From NCBI GenBank assembly GCA_005772855.1, contig SXIK01000062.1, positions 1 through 59,328 on the forward strand: a stretch of DNA of 59,328 nt, read 5' to 3'. The position numbers were made by a program, and so were the translations under genes. Of the stretch, positions 8,746-16,746 are shown piece after piece (position 1 is the stretch's first letter; each line of letters begins with the position of its first letter). The notes beneath the pieces were generated by a model, which ran no database searches, had not been told where the DNA came from, and saw only the letters and a program-made list of their open reading frames with translations. Source of the stretch: Planctomycetia bacterium (GTDB lineage Bacteria; Planctomycetota; UBA8108; SXIK01).

Positions 8746-10433
8746 TTCTCCCTCGCCCTCGAGCCTGCCTTCGCGGAGGCTTCCGCGGGCTTGTCATCAC
8801 CGCTGGCCTCCTTGCCCGGCTTCTCCTCTGCACCGGCCTTCACCTTGGCCTTCGGTTTCGATCGGACCTTCTCTCGCAAGAGAAAAGCCATGTGCTTGTT
8901 GAAGAGCTCACTCTCCTCGGCAAAGGGCATGCACGAGGAGTTGGCATACGTGTAGAACTGGCCTCCGTAGTGTTTCGCGATCGCGCTGCAGTCTTCAATG
9001 CTTGAGAGGATGCTGTGCTTGCCGGCGATGACGATCGTCGGGATCTTCGCCTTCGGCGGCTCGGCAAAGCAGCGGAACTCGGGAATCGCCACGGACCCCA
9101 TCGGGTGGTCTTTCCTGGGGTAGAGCATGCCGATCAAGCCGTCACGGACGTCCCTGAAAAAGAGGCTCCACTCCCGACGATCGATCGCGGCCGCCTCGCC
9201 ATCGGGCTTCGGTAGCTTCTTGTCCTCGTGATGCTTGTCGTGGGTATTTTGGCCTGACTTCGTATCGAAGGTCCGCGTGAGCGCAAAGTGCTCCAGCTCG
9301 ACATCTCTTTCCTTCTCGCCCTTGTTTCGCATGCGCATCGTCGCATCGCCATAGGCCTTGTTGCTTGAGATCGGACAGATGAAGACCAGGTGCGAGACGG
9401 ACTTCGGGTAAAGGTTCGCATACCGCATGGCGATCCACGAGTTCATGCCGCAGGCCATGATCGCAAATCGTTCCTGATTCGTCTCCTTCCTGAGGTCCTC
9501 GAAAGCCTGAACCAGGCTGTCAATCGGGTAGTAGGGGATCTTGGCATCGCTCACGACCTTGAGGTCCTTGAAGGAGTTGATCCGGGGCAAATCGATGAAG
9601 AAGATCTTGTTCGTCTTCGAGAGCTTGGCGAGGAACGGCTTCATGATCTCCTTCGAGAAACCGTACTCCGGGATGACGAGGATCGGCACGCCACTCACCT
9701 TGTTGCCCCCGATCTCCTCGGTCTCCAGGCTGACACCGCCTGACACGGAAACGGTCGTGCGCTTCTTCAGCTTGTTCCCGAGCTCCTCCGCTTTCCTCTT
9801 CGCCACCTCGTCCGTCTTTCCCAGCTCGTATTCCTTGTCGGCCTTGGCCCCTTCCCACCAGGTGAACCAGCTGCTCGGATTGGGGCCCTGATAGGCCTGC
9901 GTCAGCTCGTTGAGCGAGTCCACGTAAAATGATTGAACTACCGGGTCCTCCTCCTTCTGAAAATTCGTGATGAGCGCCTCGACCGCCTCCTTCTTCTTGT
10001 GGACGCGAAGATCATGGACCACCATTCGCCTCACAGTAGGGTCCTTGTCCTTCAAGGCATCGTAGAGGTGGACATAGAACTTCTCGTCGTTCATCTTGGC
10101 GAGCGCCGCCGCCATTCCCTGCCGAACGGAAGGATCCTTGTTCTCCTTGAGGTCCCTCACCATCATCTTCAGAGTCTCCTCCGTGGCAGCCTTGGTCAAC
10201 GCGAAGATGGCACCTTCACGGTCGTACCATGGCAGCCCGCGAAGGATCTGGACAATCTGTTTGTATTGCCCATCCTTCTCGGCGTTGAGGCGTTTCCATG
10301 TGTTGTGCCGGAGGGTCGAGTCCGTCGACACAAGCGCGGCCTTGAAATCCTTCTCCGAGACTTCCTCGTCCGCCAGGAGACTTCTCGAAACGGCAAGTCC
10401 GAGAAAGAGGAACGAGCGGAGAGCCAATTTCAT
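8742..10433 (-). CDS. HEAT-repeat protein with degenerate alpha/beta-hydrolase domain
   Basis: The ATG at 10433 is preceded by AAAGGAG with good spacing and starts a signal peptide (MKLALRSFLFLGLAVSRS), giving 563 residues. Residues about 30-190 form HEAT repeats (DPSVRQGMAAALAKM, DPTVRRMVVHDLRVH). Residues about 235-525 show the order of an alpha/beta-hydrolase fold, but the catalytic triad seems lost: the nucleophile elbow reads ACGMNSW with Gly329 at the Ser position, the acid region reads IAGKHSILSS, and the His position is Cys501 in NSSCMPF. The tail is Lys/Ala/Glu-rich. First gene of a four-gene coupled operon with an HExxH protein and two M16 proteins. I infer a binding or scaffold role rather than hydrolysis. 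Confidence 0.75.
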   Translation of the reverse strand: MKLALRSFLFLGLAVSRSLLADEEVSEKDFKAALVSTDSTLRHNTWKRLNAEKDGQYKQIVQILRGLPWYDREGAIFALTKAATEETLKMMVRDLKENKDPSVRQGMAAALAKMNDEKFYVHLYDALKDKDPTVRRMVVHDLRVHKKKEAVEALITNFQKEEDPVVQSFYVDSLNELTQAYQGPNPSSWFTWWEGAKADKEYELGKTDEVAKRKAEELGNKLKKRTTVSVSGGVSLETEEIGGNKVSGVPILVIPEYGFSKEIMKPFLAKLSKTNKIFFIDLPRINSFKDLKVVSDAKIPYYPIDSLVQAFEDLRKETNQERFAIMACGMNSWIAMRYANLYPKSVSHLVFICPISSNKAYGDATMRMRNKGEKERDVELEHFALTRTFDTKSGQNTHDKHHEDKKLPKPDGEAAAIDRREWSLFFRDVRDGLIGMLYPRKDHPMGSVAIPEFRCFAEPPKAKIPTIVIAGKHSILSSIEDCSAIAKHYGGQFYTYANSSCMPFAEESELFNKHMAFLLREKVRSKPKAKVKAGAEEKPGKEASGDDKPAEASAKAGSRAREK

Positions 10434-10522
10434 GGGGTTGAGCTCCTTTGGACGGTAGTTTCCGAAGCCCAAATTGTAGGTGGCCCCAGGGAACGGGCAT
10501 AGGCAAATTTGTGGCGGGCCAG

Positions 10523-10559
10523 TGACCCCGGGGGAACGCAAGAAAATGACCCCGGGGAA
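10523..10559. repeat. Direct repeat TGACCCCGGGG, two copies
   Basis: TGACCCCGGGGGAA at 10523 and TGACCCCGGGGAA at 10547 are separated by GCAAGAAAA-type sequence, in the 5' region of the HEAT-repeat gene and just past the stop of the methyltransferase gene. The GAAAATGACCCC part resembles the GGGGTCAGAAAATG motif near the transposase relic at 3249. It may be a mobile-element footprint or a regulatory site; nothing decides between these. Confidence 0.4.
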
Positions 10560-10590
10560 GCGGCCCCTCCACGCCACAACTGATGCCGGA

Positions 10591-11445
10591 TCAGTGCTCT
10601 TCCCCACCGGGTTCCGCAACTTTTCTGAGGACCCACAGCCGAGCCTCTACTCGGTTCTTCCAGCCGGCACCGACTCGTTCAAGTCCGTGTGATCTGAGCC
10701 AGGCCTCCCGGACTCTCGCGATGATGTCCGGACCGCGGCGCCGGAGGAGCACTTGAAGCGGACCGCGATGCACGATCGCGTCGAAGAGCTCCTCGGGGCT
10801 CGCGTGCTCCATTTCCGCAAGGACTCGCTCGTTCTGAAGGACCTCCAGCCCCGAGCGGGGAAGGGACTTCAAGGCAAAGTCTTCCCACGCGGGGCGAGCT
10901 TCCTGGGTCACCTCACGCAGTGCCAGCATGAGTCGTCCAAAGGGAAGCTCCGCCGTGGGCTCTGGCCAAAAAACGGCGCTCACCACGCCCCCCAGACGGA
11001 GTGCAAGGGACCAATCCTGAAGTGCCGCCGCCGGGTCCGCTAGAAGTTGCAGAGTGAAGCACGAGAGGACTCCCGCAGCCTGGTGGATCAAGCTCGAGAG
11101 GTCCTCGGCCTTCCCCAGGGTCACATGGGCAGTCGTTGCTCTGGCGGCCCCGAGGCTCTCCCGGCAAAGAGCCATCATCTCGCTGGATGGGTCGGTGGCG
11201 AAGATCGTTCGAGCTGGAAACTTCTTCAGGAGGAGGAGGACTTCATCGCCGGGACCGCAGCCTGGCACGGCAATGGGCCCCCTTCCGGGGGGCTCCAACG
11301 ACACTATTGCCCGTTCGACCAGCGGGCGAAAGCGCGGGGTCCAGTAGTCCCGGTAGCCTCTTGCGACGAAATCCCACGAGGAAGCCACGAGGCGCGGATC
11401 CCACGCGCTCTCCTGTGGACTCCTGGAGGCACTGTCACCCGCCAT
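10591..11445 (-). CDS. Class I SAM-dependent methyltransferase
   Basis: 284 residues. The Rossmann motif I appears as VPGCGPGDEVLLLLKK (about residue 60), followed by an acidic strand end in FATDPSSEMM and a motif-II-like CFTLQLLADPAAALQDWSLALRLGG; this is the order expected of class I methyltransferases. The substrate cannot be told: the C-terminal third is helical and Arg-rich. The start is 21 bases after the rpsD stop, so it is probably the last gene of the long tsaD-to-rpsD run. No clear ribosome binding site was seen before the ATG. Confidence 0.75.
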   Translation of the reverse strand: MAGDSASRSPQESAWDPRLVASSWDFVARGYRDYWTPRFRPLVERAIVSLEPPGRGPIAVPGCGPGDEVLLLLKKFPARTIFATDPSSEMMALCRESLGAARATTAHVTLGKAEDLSSLIHQAAGVLSCFTLQLLADPAAALQDWSLALRLGGVVSAVFWPEPTAELPFGRLMLALREVTQEARPAWEDFALKSLPRSGLEVLQNERVLAEMEHASPEELFDAIVHRGPLQVLLRRRGPDIIARVREAWLRSHGLERVGAGWKNRVEARLWVLRKVAEPGGEEH

Positions 11446-11466
11446 GGCAGAGTAAAGAAATGAAGC

Positions 11467-12078
11467 TTAGCGGCTCAAGAACTCGACAACCTGATTGACC
11501 TGCACGGGCAGACCGACGTCGTCCTTGTCTGGAAGCCGAATGACCTTGACCAGGAGCTCCTTGGGCTCGATTGCGAGGAAGGCCGCTCCGGGTCTGTCGG
11601 TCTCCTCCGCCCGGGTCGCGTAGATTTTTTGAAGAGTCTCGCGCTTGCGCACCTGAATCACATCCTCCGGCGAAACGATGAAGGAAGGGATGTCCGTGCG
11701 CCGCCCGTTGACGTTGAAGTGGCCGTGGCTAACAGCCTGACGCGCCTGAGCTCGCGTTTTCGCAAAGCCAGACTTCCAGACGACGTTGTCGAGCCGGCTT
11801 TCGCAGAGCGTGAGCAAATTTTCGCCGGTGTTACCGGGGGCCTTCTTGGCCATGCCGAAAAATCTCATGAGCTGCCTGCGGCTTAGGCCGTAGTAATGGC
11901 AGATCTTTTGCTTCTCGGCGAGCGCCTTGCCGTAGTCCGTTGGACGCCGTCGTCGCTGCGCATGTTGACCGGGAGGAAAGATGCGCCGATGAGAGGCCCG
12001 AAGGGCTCCGCTCGAGTCGTAGACTTCAGTTCCCAAGCGGCGGTTTATTCTGGCTTTCGGGCCGATGTAATGTCCCAT
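11467..12078 (-). CDS. rpsD: 30S ribosomal protein S4
   Basis: 203 residues, the usual length. It binds 16S rRNA early in small-subunit assembly. The N-terminal part has MGHYIGPKARINRRLG and KQKICHYYGLSRRQLMRFF, and the S4 RNA-binding domain follows with LLTLCESRLDNVVWKSGFA, ARQAVSHGHFNVNGRR and PSFIVSPEDVIQVR. It is not beside rpsK/rpsM/rpoA as in many bacteria, but follows a metallophosphoesterase gene after 123 bases, so it may have its own promoter there. Confidence 0.97.
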   Translation of the reverse strand: MGHYIGPKARINRRLGTEVYDSSGALRASHRRIFPPGQHAQRRRRPTDYGKALAEKQKICHYYGLSRRQLMRFFGMAKKAPGNTGENLLTLCESRLDNVVWKSGFAKTRAQARQAVSHGHFNVNGRRTDIPSFIVSPEDVIQVRKRETLQKIYATRAEETDRPGAAFLAIEPKELLVKVIRLPDKDDVGLPVQVNQVVEFLSR

Positions 12079-12201
12079 GAATTCTTAGCTCCGCTAACCT
12101 TTCGGTTATTCCCTGGAGGGCCGGGTTCAGATGAAAGTCCCCCAAATAAGCTCATGAGGAGGGTGATTTCAACGAAAATTTCGCGAATATGACCTTACCG
12201 C
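12079..12201 (-). promoter_or_regulatory. Leader region upstream of rpsD
   Basis: 123 bases between the metallophosphoesterase stop and rpsD. It is less GC-rich than its surroundings (for example AACGAAAATTTCGCGAATATGACC on the plus strand near 12170-12195), compatible with a promoter for rpsD on the minus strand. A GGAG lies about 11 bases before the rpsD ATG. No S4-type pseudoknot was worked out. Confidence 0.3.
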
Positions 12202-13158
12202 TCAGTTTCCGCGGCGCAAGTTGCCAGATATCCGTCCAGCTCCCGGCGCTTCCGGCCACGGTTGGAAGCATTCGGACGTCCTGTCATACCTGCGAACCTC
12301 CAGGTTGATGTGCCCGCGGTCGACTCCGAGGACGTGGTAGGCCCTGGAGTGATGCGGCTGAAGGCTCGACACGCTTCCCGGGTTCGCAATGGCAAAGGGC
12401 CACAGGGCCGTTGGTTCAAGGACGAAGCGCCCGTGAAGGTGGCCGTGCAGGACGAGGGAGACGGAATGCCGCCGGATTACCTCGATGAGGTCCGTGGCGT
12501 CCCGCAGCCCATGGCGGCGTCGGTCGGGGCTGCGGTCGGCGCGACAGAGTCCATAATGCAACGCAAGGATTTTCGTTCGCCCTGTCGCCCTTGGATGGCG
12601 GAAGAGGGAATCAAGCGCCGCGATCTGCCGCGCGCCGACCCTGCCGGATGAGTCGTGATACCGGGTCGGCCGCACGTCCCTCAGAGAAAAGAGCGCGACC
12701 TCATCGCCCAGCAGTCGAAGGAGCGGGTATGGATGGATGTCCCGGAAACCCGTGGGGATTTCGTCCACGCTCAAGTCGGTGCGAGTCCAGGCGCCGAAGG
12801 ACTTCTCGTAGAGTTGTTCGCGTTGAGCCGAACGGACGTAGACGTCGTGGTTGCCAGGAATTCCGGTGACACGAGGGTCCTCGAGGATCGGCGAGAGAAC
12901 CTCGCGAGCGGACGCAAACTCGCTCGGAAGCGAAATGCCGGTAAGGTCGCCGGTCGAGACAATGAAGTCAGGCCGGACCGCCTCCAGGTCGCGCACGAGA
13001 GCGCGACCGATCCTCACCGACTCCGCGAAGAGCCTGTATCGCCCGAAGATTGAGAGGTTGACCCAGCCGAGGAACCGCTTCGAAAGCAGCATGCGCCAGG
13101 GGATGCGCGAAGGCTCCTCCGTCACGTGCAGGTCGGTGAAATGAGCGATGCGGATCAA
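12202..13158 (-). CDS. Calcineurin-like metallophosphoesterase
   Basis: 318 residues. All blocks of the dinuclear-metal phosphoesterase fold are present in order: DLH near residue 9, STGDLTG, GIPGNHDVYVR, LALHYGL and LHGHLHGRF. It resembles Icc/cyclic-nucleotide-phosphodiesterase-like members, but the substrate cannot be fixed from sequence. The start appears to be a TTG (13158) with no strong Shine-Dalgarno; a different start close by is possible. It follows the cyclase-family gene after 30 bases in the same operon. Confidence 0.88.
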   Translation of the reverse strand: MIRIAHFTDLHVTEEPSRIPWRMLLSKRFLGWVNLSIFGRYRLFAESVRIGRALVRDLEAVRPDFIVSTGDLTGISLPSEFASAREVLSPILEDPRVTGIPGNHDVYVRSAQREQLYEKSFGAWTRTDLSVDEIPTGFRDIHPYPLLRLLGDEVALFSLRDVRPTRYHDSSGRVGARQIAALDSLFRHPRATGRTKILALHYGLCRADRSPDRRRHGLRDATDLIEVIRRHSVSLVLHGHLHGRFVLEPTALWPFAIANPGSVSSLQPHHSRAYHVLGVDRGHINLEVRRYDRTSECFQPWPEAPGAGRISGNLRRGN

Positions 13159-13188
13159 TGTGGCGTGGAGGGCTCCGTGGGAAAAATC

Positions 13189-14220
13189 CTATCGCATCGC
13201 GATCGGGCGCATGGTGAAACCGGCGGCCGCGCCGCGAATCTTGTTCACCAGCGCAACGTAGCAAAAGCGGTAGACTCGGTCCTGCGCAAGCGCCTCGAGA
13301 TTGTGAAACTCGCCAATAGGAACGCCCTGCTCCACGAGCAGATAGAGGTGGCAAGGCATGAAGCTCTTCGAGCCTTCCGGAGGCGGCTGCACCTCGAGGC
13401 CGGAGGTGTCGCCGCCGAGGAGCACCGCTCCCTTTTCCTCCACCAGCCATTTCGCGGACTCGAGCGTGATTCCCGGAGTGTCTGCCTCCTTGAGACGTGC
13501 GTGATCGGATCCGTTCTTGCCCCAGTAGCGACCGAATCCGGTACGGACGAAGACAGCATCGCCGGGCTGGATGTGCACCCCTTCCCAGGACAGAGCAGCT
13601 TCCAGGTCCCTCGGCGTAATCGCGTAGTGGGGCGGCAGGCTCTCGAGCTTCTTCGATCCAGCCACATCGATGAGCACGCCGGAGAGAACAATCGGCGGGA
13701 TGGAGGCTGCGTCGCACTTGCGCAGGCCAAAATCGCCACCTGCCAGGGCCTCGGTGAAGCCGTTGTACCAGTGATTGTCGGCGCCCATTGTCACGTGGCC
13801 GAGCCCGTCGATCTGCGTGCCGACATTGTCGCTGATGAAGAGAGCGCAGGAATGCCAGCCGCTGCCTGAAGGATCGGTCGCCACGCCCGCCACGTCGCCT
13901 TGACGCTTCACGCCCTCGGGGGAGCGGAAGGTCATTACCTCACCGGGGCTGTGGCCCGGCCACTTGAAGGACTCGCGGTCGTAGGGCAGGCCAAGGTCAT
14001 AGACCTTTCCTTGCTTGACGAGCGAGACTGCGGCGAGCCGCGTGGCGTCCGTCATTGCATTCAGGGCTCCCACCTCGTCGTCCTTGCCCCAAATCCAACC
14101 CCAGCCTTTTCCCTTTTGCCAGCCCTTCGGCGTCGCACTGTCGCCGAGCGTGTAGCCAAGGGTGAAGCAGCCAAACAGGGCCAAGGGTACAAGACAGAGC
14201 ATCTTTTTCATGTCCATCAC
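13189..14220 (-). CDS. Cyclase-family (kynurenine-formamidase-like) hydrolase, exported
   Basis: About 343 residues; GTG at 14220 overlaps the pyrK stop (GTGA), with ATG codons immediately inside. The N-terminus MKKMLCLVPLALFGCFTLGY is hydrophobic and looks like a signal or lipoprotein-type peptide. The family core (PF04199) is seen in GTQIDGLGHV, a variant of the usual HxGTHxDxPxH metal motif, then PGDAVFVRTGFG and GGDTSGLEVQPPP. Such proteins hydrolyse cyclic or amide substrates with a divalent metal. The Gln and the absence of the first His are found in one bacterial branch, so activity is plausible but the substrate is unknown. Confidence 0.8.
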   Translation of the reverse strand: MMDMKKMLCLVPLALFGCFTLGYTLGDSATPKGWQKGKGWGWIWGKDDEVGALNAMTDATRLAAVSLVKQGKVYDLGLPYDRESFKWPGHSPGEVMTFRSPEGVKRQGDVAGVATDPSGSGWHSCALFISDNVGTQIDGLGHVTMGADNHWYNGFTEALAGGDFGLRKCDAASIPPIVLSGVLIDVAGSKKLESLPPHYAITPRDLEAALSWEGVHIQPGDAVFVRTGFGRYWGKNGSDHARLKEADTPGITLESAKWLVEEKGAVLLGGDTSGLEVQPPPEGSKSFMPCHLYLLVEQGVPIGEFHNLEALAQDRVYRFCYVALVNKIRGAAAGFTMRPIAMR

Positions 14221-15083
14221 TCAATTCCAGGGTGTAGGAGCCGGGCATCGAAGACCGGGCCCTCATAACAAGTCCGCCGATTGTAGAAATCTCCGCCGGG
14301 CTTCTTGCGGATCGGAAGCACGCAGCCAAAGCATACGCCAAAGCCACAGGCCATGAGTGACTCAACGCAGATTTCGGTCGGATAGCTTCGCTCAACGGCA
14401 ATCGCGCGCAGGCTCTCGTTCATCCCTTGAGGGCCGCAGCCGTAGACGCGGAGTGGTTCCCGGTCCCTCTCCGCGAGCGTCGCGAAGAGCTGCGTCACCC
14501 TGCCGTGAAAGCCTTCAGAGCCATCGTCAGTGGCGACCTCGCAACGGAGGGAGAGGCGGCGGAACTCATCGATGCCCTGGAGCTGCTCCCGGGTTCGTGC
14601 GCCCATGCAGAGCGTTATGCGGGGTAGCGCGGACCGAGAAGCCAGGAGCTCCCTGGCGAAAAGATAGAGCGGCGCCACGCCCACGCCACCACCAACCAGG
14701 TAGATCGAGTCCCGGTCGGTGGGGGCCGTGAAGGTGTTTCCGAACGGTCCTTCCACCTCGACCATCGTGCCCGGCGAGTCCGGGATGTCCGCCAACCAGC
14801 GCGTCCCCCGGCCCACGGCCGTATAGAGGAGGTCATAGGTTCCTCTCTCACGGTCGACGTCGTAGACACTGAAGGGTCGGCGCAGTAGCGGATCGAAGCT
14901 CGATCGGTCCGCCGTCTTCACCTGGACAAACTGGCCTGCGCGCGAAACCTGAGCGATTGTGGCCTCTTCCAGTCGAAGTGTATACCAACCCGGACCGACA
15001 CGTCGATTGAAGACGACTCGCGAGGGCCTTGTCGCGTGCGACTGGGGGGTTGGAGTGGGGGATTGCGGCGTGGAAGAGCTCAC
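14217..15083 (-). CDS. pyrK: Dihydroorotate dehydrogenase electron-transfer subunit
   Basis: 288 residues starting at a GTG that overlaps the nnrD stop (GTGA). The FAD domain contains RRPFSVYDVD, the NAD domain contains VGGGVGVAPLYLFARE, and the C-terminus has a four-cysteine [2Fe-2S] site in ACGFGVCFGCVLP plus TCYEGPVF. This is the PyrK layout: it passes electrons from dihydroorotate oxidation to NAD in pyrimidine synthesis. The catalytic partner pyrD is not in the window. The first 20 residues are Ser/Thr/Pro-rich and may be an over-long start. Confidence 0.9.
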   Translation of the reverse strand: MSSSTPQSPTPTPQSHATRPSRVVFNRRVGPGWYTLRLEEATIAQVSRAGQFVQVKTADRSSFDPLLRRPFSVYDVDRERGTYDLLYTAVGRGTRWLADIPDSPGTMVEVEGPFGNTFTAPTDRDSIYLVGGGVGVAPLYLFARELLASRSALPRITLCMGARTREQLQGIDEFRRLSLRCEVATDDGSEGFHGRVTQLFATLAERDREPLRVYGCGPQGMNESLRAIAVERSYPTEICVESLMACGFGVCFGCVLPIRKKPGGDFYNRRTCYEGPVFDARLLHPGIE

Positions 15084-15910
15084 GAGTTCCGCGTATGTTT
15101 CCGAATAGCTTCCGGGAGGTGATCGATGATGTCGCTTGCGATCAGTGAGGCCTCGCCCCTGGAATCGCGAGCCAGGTCGCCAGCGAGCCCGTGAAGGTAA
15201 ACGCTGAGCGCCGCGGCGTCAAACGGCGCAAAGCCCTGGCCAAGTAAGCTCAGGATCACGCCCGAGAGCACGTCGCCGGAGCCCGCCGTCGCCATGCCGG
15301 GGTTGCCCGTGTTGTTCACGTAGAATCTGGAGCGATCCACGACGACAGTTCGGTGCCCCTTGAGGACGAGGACTCCGCCGTAGCGGGCCTCGAAGCGCAC
15401 GGCGGCTTCCATGCGTTCGGCGTCGCTGATGGGGTGCTCACCGAGGAGTCGCTTGAATTCGCCAGGGTGCGGCGTCCAGACGCGAGTTGCGCGGGGATCT
15501 GCCCGGAGCGTTGGCGTGCTTGAGATCACGTTGAGTGCGTCAGCGTCGACAACGAGCGGGCGATCGCAGAACCCAAGAAACGCGGTGACAAGCGCGTGCG
15601 CACGGTCATCCGTCCCGAGGCCCGGCCCAATGGCGGCCGCCTGGAAGGGGCTGCGCGGGTCGACCTCTGCCGCATTGTCAGCCGGCGCCTGGATCGCCTC
15701 GGGGCACACGGCCGCCAACGCTGTCGACACGCACGTCGGTGTCGCGACGGCCACGAGACCCGAGCCGGTGCGCAGCGCGGCTCGCGCGACGAGAATGGCG
15801 GCGCCGGGAAACCATCGCGAGCCCGCCACTGCGAGGACCCGCCCGTAGGTTCCCTTGTGCGTGTTGAGGGCACGGGGCTGGATCTGAAGGGGTATCTGAA
15901 GGCGCTCCAT
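15080..15910 (-). CDS. nnrD: ADP-dependent NAD(P)H-hydrate dehydratase
   Basis: I place the start at the ATG at 15910, four bases after the larB stop; a longer frame reaches 15961 and would overlap larB. The protein (276 residues) has KGTYGRVLAVAGS, DADALN, TPHPGEFKRL and GNPGMATAGSGDVLSG, the ribokinase-like motifs of NnrD/YjeF C-terminal domains. It repairs hydrated NADH and NADPH. The epimerase partner domain (NnrE) is not fused here and not seen nearby. Confidence 0.93.
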   Translation of the reverse strand: MERLQIPLQIQPRALNTHKGTYGRVLAVAGSRWFPGAAILVARAALRTGSGLVAVATPTCVSTALAAVCPEAIQAPADNAAEVDPRSPFQAAAIGPGLGTDDRAHALVTAFLGFCDRPLVVDADALNVISSTPTLRADPRATRVWTPHPGEFKRLLGEHPISDAERMEAAVRFEARYGGVLVLKGHRTVVVDRSRFYVNNTGNPGMATAGSGDVLSGVILSLLGQGFAPFDAAALSVYLHGLAGDLARDSRGEASLIASDIIDHLPEAIRKHTRNS

Positions 15911-15914
15911 CAGG

Positions 15915-16682
15915 CTATTCAACTTTGTCCGGCTTCTTCTTCCGGGTAATGAGGGCTGCAAGGTAGCCGGCGCCGAAGCCGTTGTCGATATTCACGACGG
16001 CCACGCCCGCCGTGCACGAGTTCAACATGGTGAGGAGCGGAGCCAGTCCACCGAAGCTTGCACCGTAACCAATGCTGGTTGGAACAGCAATCACCGGGCA
16101 GTCGGCGAGCCCACCCACCACACTTGGCAGCGCTCCTTCCATGCCGGCCACGCAGATGATGCAGTCGGCCTCGTGAATCTTGTCAGCATTTGCAAGGAGT
16201 CGGTGAATCCCCGCGACTCCGACATCATAGGCCGTATTGACCACGTGGCCGAACATCTCGGCCGTCACGCGAGCTTCCTCGGCCACGGGAATGTCGGCGG
16301 TACCGGCGCAAAGCAGGAGAATGTTTCCGTCCGCGACCTCGGGCTTTCTCTTCTGGACTGTGACGCATCGGGCGAGCTTGTGGTACTCGGCCCTTGGGTG
16401 TGCATTCAGGACTGCCTCGGACGCCGCCTCGTCGGCCCGGGTGGCCAGGAGGTAGCTGGAGCGTTTCAGGATCGTGCGGGCGATCTCCGTGATGTCCTCC
16501 GGACGCTTTCCCTGGCAGAAAATGACCTCCGGGAAGCCGCACCGCAGGGATCGGTGGTGGTCCACGCGAGCGCAGGCGATGTCCTCGTAAGGCTCCATGC
16601 GAATCTGGCGCATGGCATCCTCGACGCTGATTTTTTGGGCCCACACCTTTTTCAAGATCTTGCGGAATTCGTCCTGAATCAT
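15915..16682 (-). CDS. larB: Nickel pincer cofactor biosynthesis protein LarB
   Basis: The ATG at 16682 is preceded by GAAAGGAAG and gives 255 residues; the longer frame to 16745 has no support. The C-terminal part is PurE-like: CAGTADIPVAEEA, VAGMEGALPSVVGGL and AVPTSIGYGASFGGL are hallmark sequences of LarB. LarB carboxylates and hydrolyses nicotinic acid adenine dinucleotide toward the pyridinium-biscarboxylate used in the nickel pincer cofactor of lactate racemase-type enzymes. larC and larE are absent from the window, so the complete pathway would have to lie elsewhere. It sits between tsaD and nnrD. Confidence 0.92.
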   Translation of the reverse strand: MIQDEFRKILKKVWAQKISVEDAMRQIRMEPYEDIACARVDHHRSLRCGFPEVIFCQGKRPEDITEIARTILKRSSYLLATRADEAASEAVLNAHPRAEYHKLARCVTVQKRKPEVADGNILLLCAGTADIPVAEEARVTAEMFGHVVNTAYDVGVAGIHRLLANADKIHEADCIICVAGMEGALPSVVGGLADCPVIAVPTSIGYGASFGGLAPLLTMLNSCTAGVAVVNIDNGFGAGYLAALITRKKKPDKVE

Positions 16683-16746
16683 TCCGTCTTCCTTTCGCGT
16701 GGTTCGTTCGGATTGTCTGCGTTGGCCGCCACCCGGGCGAGCCACG

